Origin: Bacilli bacterium | Lineage (GTDB): Bacteria; Bacillota_I; Bacilli_A; RF39; UBA660 | Assembly: GCA_024698845.1 (NCBI GenBank) | Contig: JAILQR010000072.1 | Coordinates: forward strand, 1-6,919 | Reading direction: 5' to 3' | DNA length: 6,919 nucleotides | In this document: piece by piece, positions 5,378-6,919 of the stretch | Layout of the letters: every line of letters starts with the position of its first letter | How positions within the stretch are numbered: the first letter of the stretch is position 1 | Program-made: the position numbers and the translations under genes | The notes under the pieces: generated by a model | The model's database searches: none | What the model saw: the letters and a program-made list of their open reading frames with translations, nothing else | What the model was told of the DNA's origin: nothing

Positions 5378-6004
5378 ATGGCAAGAAAATTAAGAAAATA
5401 TGTAGTACCCTCTATTCTTGGTACAGTTGGTATATCGCTGCTTACTGTTAGTGGATTATATCTAAATGAAACTAAACCTGTAAATAGTAATTATAAATTT
5501 ACTGTATCTAAACAAGAAGAAAAAGTAATTCCAGTAATAAATGATGTTAGTGAAATTAAACCGTTAAAACCATATCTAGAAGATACAGTTGGAAAACAAA
5601 AAGATTATTATAGTAGAAGTGACGATGAACAAACACAACAAAATTCGTTAATCTATTATGAAAATACTTACATGCCAAATACAGGAATATTATATTCTTC
5701 TGAAGAACAATTTGATGTAATAGCTTCTATTGACGGAACTGTTAAAAAAATAGGCGAAGACAACATACTAGGAAAATACGTAGAACTAGAACATGAAAAT
5801 GGTTACAAAACAGTATATTACTCATTATCGGAAACAGCTGTTACCGAAGGCAAAATTGTAACAAAAGGTGATGTTATAGGTATTAGTGGAACGAATAAAA
5901 TAGAGGGAAGTTTAAAAAACAATATTCTATTTGAAACATATCATGAAGGATACTTAATGGATCCTGAAGAATTCTACAGCGTAGATTTTTCATCAAATCG
6001 TTAA
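5378..6004 (+). CDS. spoIIQ: stage II sporulation protein Q, LytM domain without visible zinc site
   Basis: SpoIIQ sits in the forespore membrane. Its extracytoplasmic LytM domain binds SpoIIIAH across the intermembrane space, forming the engulfment zipper and feeding channel. The 208-residue product has a basic N-terminus, one membrane helix (about 10-28), a linker with QQNSLIYYENTYMPNTGILYSSEEQFDV (87-114), and a LytM/M23 fold at about 112-198 with IDGTVKKIG, LGKYVELEHENGYKTVYYSLSE and GDVIGISGTN. The M23 zinc motif HxH is replaced by NIL at 182-184 (followed by FET), and no upstream HxxxD motif is visible, so it should be non-enzymatic, as argued for B. subtilis SpoIIQ. AAAGG (5366-5370) precedes ATG 5378 by 7 nt. 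It follows spoIID by 48 nt, matching the B. subtilis order. A generic M23-like protein is the weaker alternative. Confidence 0.88.
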   Translation: MARKLRKYVVPSILGTVGISLLTVSGLYLNETKPVNSNYKFTVSKQEEKVIPVINDVSEIKPLKPYLEDTVGKQKDYYSRSDDEQTQQNSLIYYENTYMPNTGILYSSEEQFDVIASIDGTVKKIGEDNILGKYVELEHENGYKTVYYSLSETAVTEGKIVTKGDVIGISGTNKIEGSLKNNILFETYHEGYLMDPEEFYSVDFSSNR

Positions 6005-6034
6005 AATAATTATTTATATCTTTTTATAAATTCA

Positions 6035-6043
6035 TGTTATAAT
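6035..6043 (+). promoter_or_regulatory. extended -10 promoter of the DUF1292 gene
   Basis: TGT followed by a perfect TATAAT (6038-6043) forms an extended -10 element. No good -35 lies 17 nt upstream (TATATC at 6015-6020), as is common for extended -10 promoters. Transcription would start near 6050, with GAAGGG (6057-6062) 9 nt before ATG 6072. Confidence 0.65.
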
Positions 6044-6071
6044 TGTTATAGTAAAAGAAGGGTAAGATAAT

Positions 6072-6329
6072 ATGAATAAGGAAAAGATGTTCATTGCTCG
6101 CGATGAAAATAATGTTGAATCTGAATACGAAATGCTATTAGTTAAAAATGTAGATAACGATCCTATCATCTGGTATACTGATGGAACTACAGATGAAGAA
6201 GGAAACAAAAATATCTATATATCTAAATATGAGAAAAAAGGTAATACTTTTGAACTTAACCCTGTTGATGATGATTCATTAATGGAAAAATATGCTGACA
6301 TATTCTTAAACGAATATAAAGAAGATTAA
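6072..6329 (+). CDS. DUF1292 (YrzB-like) protein
   Basis: The 85-residue acidic soluble protein has the DUF1292 pattern: an opening FIARDENNVESEYEMLLV strand pair, a central PIIWYTDGTTDEEGNKNIYISKYE segment (31-54), then LNPVDDDSLMEKYADIFLNEY (62-82). Function is not established for this family, which in Firmicutes commonly lies near alanyl-tRNA synthetase and a Holliday-junction resolvase. Here those neighbours are absent, and the gene stands alone between its own promoter and a strong terminator. No membrane segment or cysteine is present. The assignment rests on overall pattern and length. Confidence 0.8.
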   Translation: MNKEKMFIARDENNVESEYEMLLVKNVDNDPIIWYTDGTTDEEGNKNIYISKYEKKGNTFELNPVDDDSLMEKYADIFLNEYKED

Positions 6330-6356
6330 AAAATATCACAAAGTGATATTTTTTTT
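6328..6356 (+). terminator. intrinsic terminator after the DUF1292 gene
   Basis: ATATCAC (6333-6339) pairs with GTGATAT (6343-6349) around the loop AAA. The A-run 6328-6332 and T-run 6350-6354 extend the stem, and the T-run reaches 6356. The A-run starts within the stop codon. The near-symmetrical A and T tracts could allow function in both directions, though no gene on the - strand needs it. Confidence 0.9.
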
Positions 6357-6357
6357 A

Positions 6358-6386
6358 TTGAATTAAGAAATAATTGCTTGTATAAT
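6358..6386 (+). promoter_or_regulatory. sigma-A promoter of the LytTR regulator gene
   Basis: TTGAAT (6358-6363), a 17-nt spacer and a perfect TATAAT (6381-6386) start one base after the T-run of the preceding terminator. Transcription would begin near 6393, giving a leader of about 27 nt with AGGAAG at 6402-6407. Confidence 0.8.
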
Positions 6387-6398
6387 TGCTAATAGCAA
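6386..6398 (+). repeat. short inverted repeat at the transcription start of the LytTR gene
   Basis: TTGCT (6386-6390) and AGCAA (6394-6398) are inverted around AAT, covering the predicted start site. A further copy of ATTGCT lies at 6373-6378, 12 bp upstream of the one at 6385-6390. This could be an operator, possibly autoregulatory, but it is short and may be chance. Confidence 0.3.
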
Positions 6399-6419
6399 AA
6401 TAGGAAGAGTTGATCAATT

Positions 6420-6919
6420 ATGATTAAATTTGTAGTAGTTGATGATAATGAAGTGAGTTTAAAGAAAACCAAAGATATTATTAACAAAGTTAAATTTAAA
6501 GTTGATCAAGAAATTAAAACTTATGCATTCAAAGGTTATAACAAAACACTAGCAAATATGATTAAAAATAATGACGAAAGAACTATATACATTCTTGATA
6601 TTGAATTAGAAAATAGTAAATCAGGTATAGAAATAGCATCACTCATTAGAAGCGTTGATTGGGATAGTGAAATAATATTTATAACTAACCACGAAAAAAT
6701 GTTTGAAACTGCTCATAGAAGTGTTTATGAAGTCTTTGATTTTATTGAAAAATATCATGAACTCGAAAAAAGATTAGTTAAGGATATAACGACTATTTTA
6801 AGTAAAGATGTAGATAAGAAAATTTTTACATATAAAGGAAGAAATATAGATTTGCAATTATATCTTCACTCGATAAATTATATTTATAGAGATAAAGAAG
6901 AAAGAAAAATAGTTATAGT
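6420..6919 (+). CDS. LytTR-family response regulator (AgrA/LytR type), 3' end outside window
   Basis: The first 166 codons are present and the frame is still open at the window edge. The N-terminal receiver domain (about 1-125) shows the acidic pair Asp8-Asp9 in FVVVDDNE, the phospho-acceptor Asp60 in IYILDIEL, Thr89 in IIFITN, and FIEK with the conserved lysine Lys111. From about 135 a LytTR DNA-binding domain begins: FTYKGRNIDLQLYLHSINYIYRDKEERKIVIV, matching the typical opening strands. Such regulators are phosphorylated by a membrane histidine kinase of the HPK10 type and often control peptide quorum sensing, bacteriocins or murein hydrolases. No kinase is visible, and it may follow downstream. 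ATG 6420 is preceded by AGGAAG (6402-6407), a somewhat long 12-nt spacing. The gene has its own promoter. Confidence 0.9.
   Translation, partial: MIKFVVVDDNEVSLKKTKDIINKVKFKVDQEIKTYAFKGYNKTLANMIKNNDERTIYILDIELENSKSGIEIASLIRSVDWDSEIIFITNHEKMFETAHRSVYEVFDFIEKYHELEKRLVKDITTILSKDVDKKIFTYKGRNIDLQLYLHSINYIYRDKEERKIVI

Noticed and set aside
6012..6031. ATTTATA/TATAAAT hairpin after spoIIQ as a terminator
   Set aside because: The stem is all A-T and is not followed by a T-run. It more likely reflects base composition.
1..6919. CRISPR array, insertion sequence, tRNA or rRNA genes
   Set aside because: No regularly spaced repeats, transposase, terminal inverted repeats with target duplications, tRNA cloverleaf or rRNA core sequence was seen on either strand.

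Overview
The window comes from a low-GC, Gram-positive, apparently spore-forming bacterium, most likely an uncultured or poorly characterised Bacilli/Firmicutes lineage. The evidence is the strong A/T bias, AGGAGG-type ribosome binding sites, sigma-A promoters, normal stop codons, and the genes spoIID, spoIIQ, DUF1146 and DUF1292. All genes are on the + strand and tightly packed. Several blocks echo Bacillus subtilis gene order: fba-murA(murZ)-rpmE, and DUF1146(ywzB)-spoIID-spoIIQ.

Region 1 (1-2311): the 3' end of a small-ion exporter-like membrane protein, then fba (class II fructose-bisphosphate aldolase) and murA (first committed step of peptidoglycan synthesis), which are 1 nt apart. The fba start is odd. 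A consensus promoter sits immediately upstream, the Shine-Dalgarno would lie at the very 5' end of the message, and the only well-placed in-frame initiation codon is ATT.

Region 2 (2312-3427) is the centrepiece. About 600 bp without a gene hold a large structured RNA of about 508 nt. It is driven by a near-perfect extended -10 promoter, and its two ends pair with each other. It is followed by a 171-residue four-helix membrane protein with a DxxxD motif. The combination matches OLE RNA (ornate, large, extremophilic) and its partner OapA, a membrane-bound ribonucleoprotein linked in Halalkalibacterium (Bacillus) halodurans to cold, alcohol and magnesium stress. It lies between murA and rpmE, roughly where B. 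subtilis carries glpX and rho.

Region 3 (3428-3756): rpmE (zinc-type ribosomal protein L31) with its own extended -10 promoter, a leader hairpin that may be an autoregulatory site, and an intrinsic terminator that overlaps the end of the coding sequence.

Region 4 (3757-6004): rpiB, a DUF1146 membrane protein, spoIID and spoIIQ. The last two are engulfment-stage sporulation proteins. SpoIID is a peptidoglycan lytic transglycosylase. SpoIIQ is a LytM-domain channel/zipper protein, here without a visible zinc site. A possible sporulation-sigma promoter lies between them.

Region 5 (6005-6919): a single-gene unit for a DUF1292 protein with its own promoter and terminator, then a promoter and the first 166 codons of a LytTR-family response regulator cut by the window edge.
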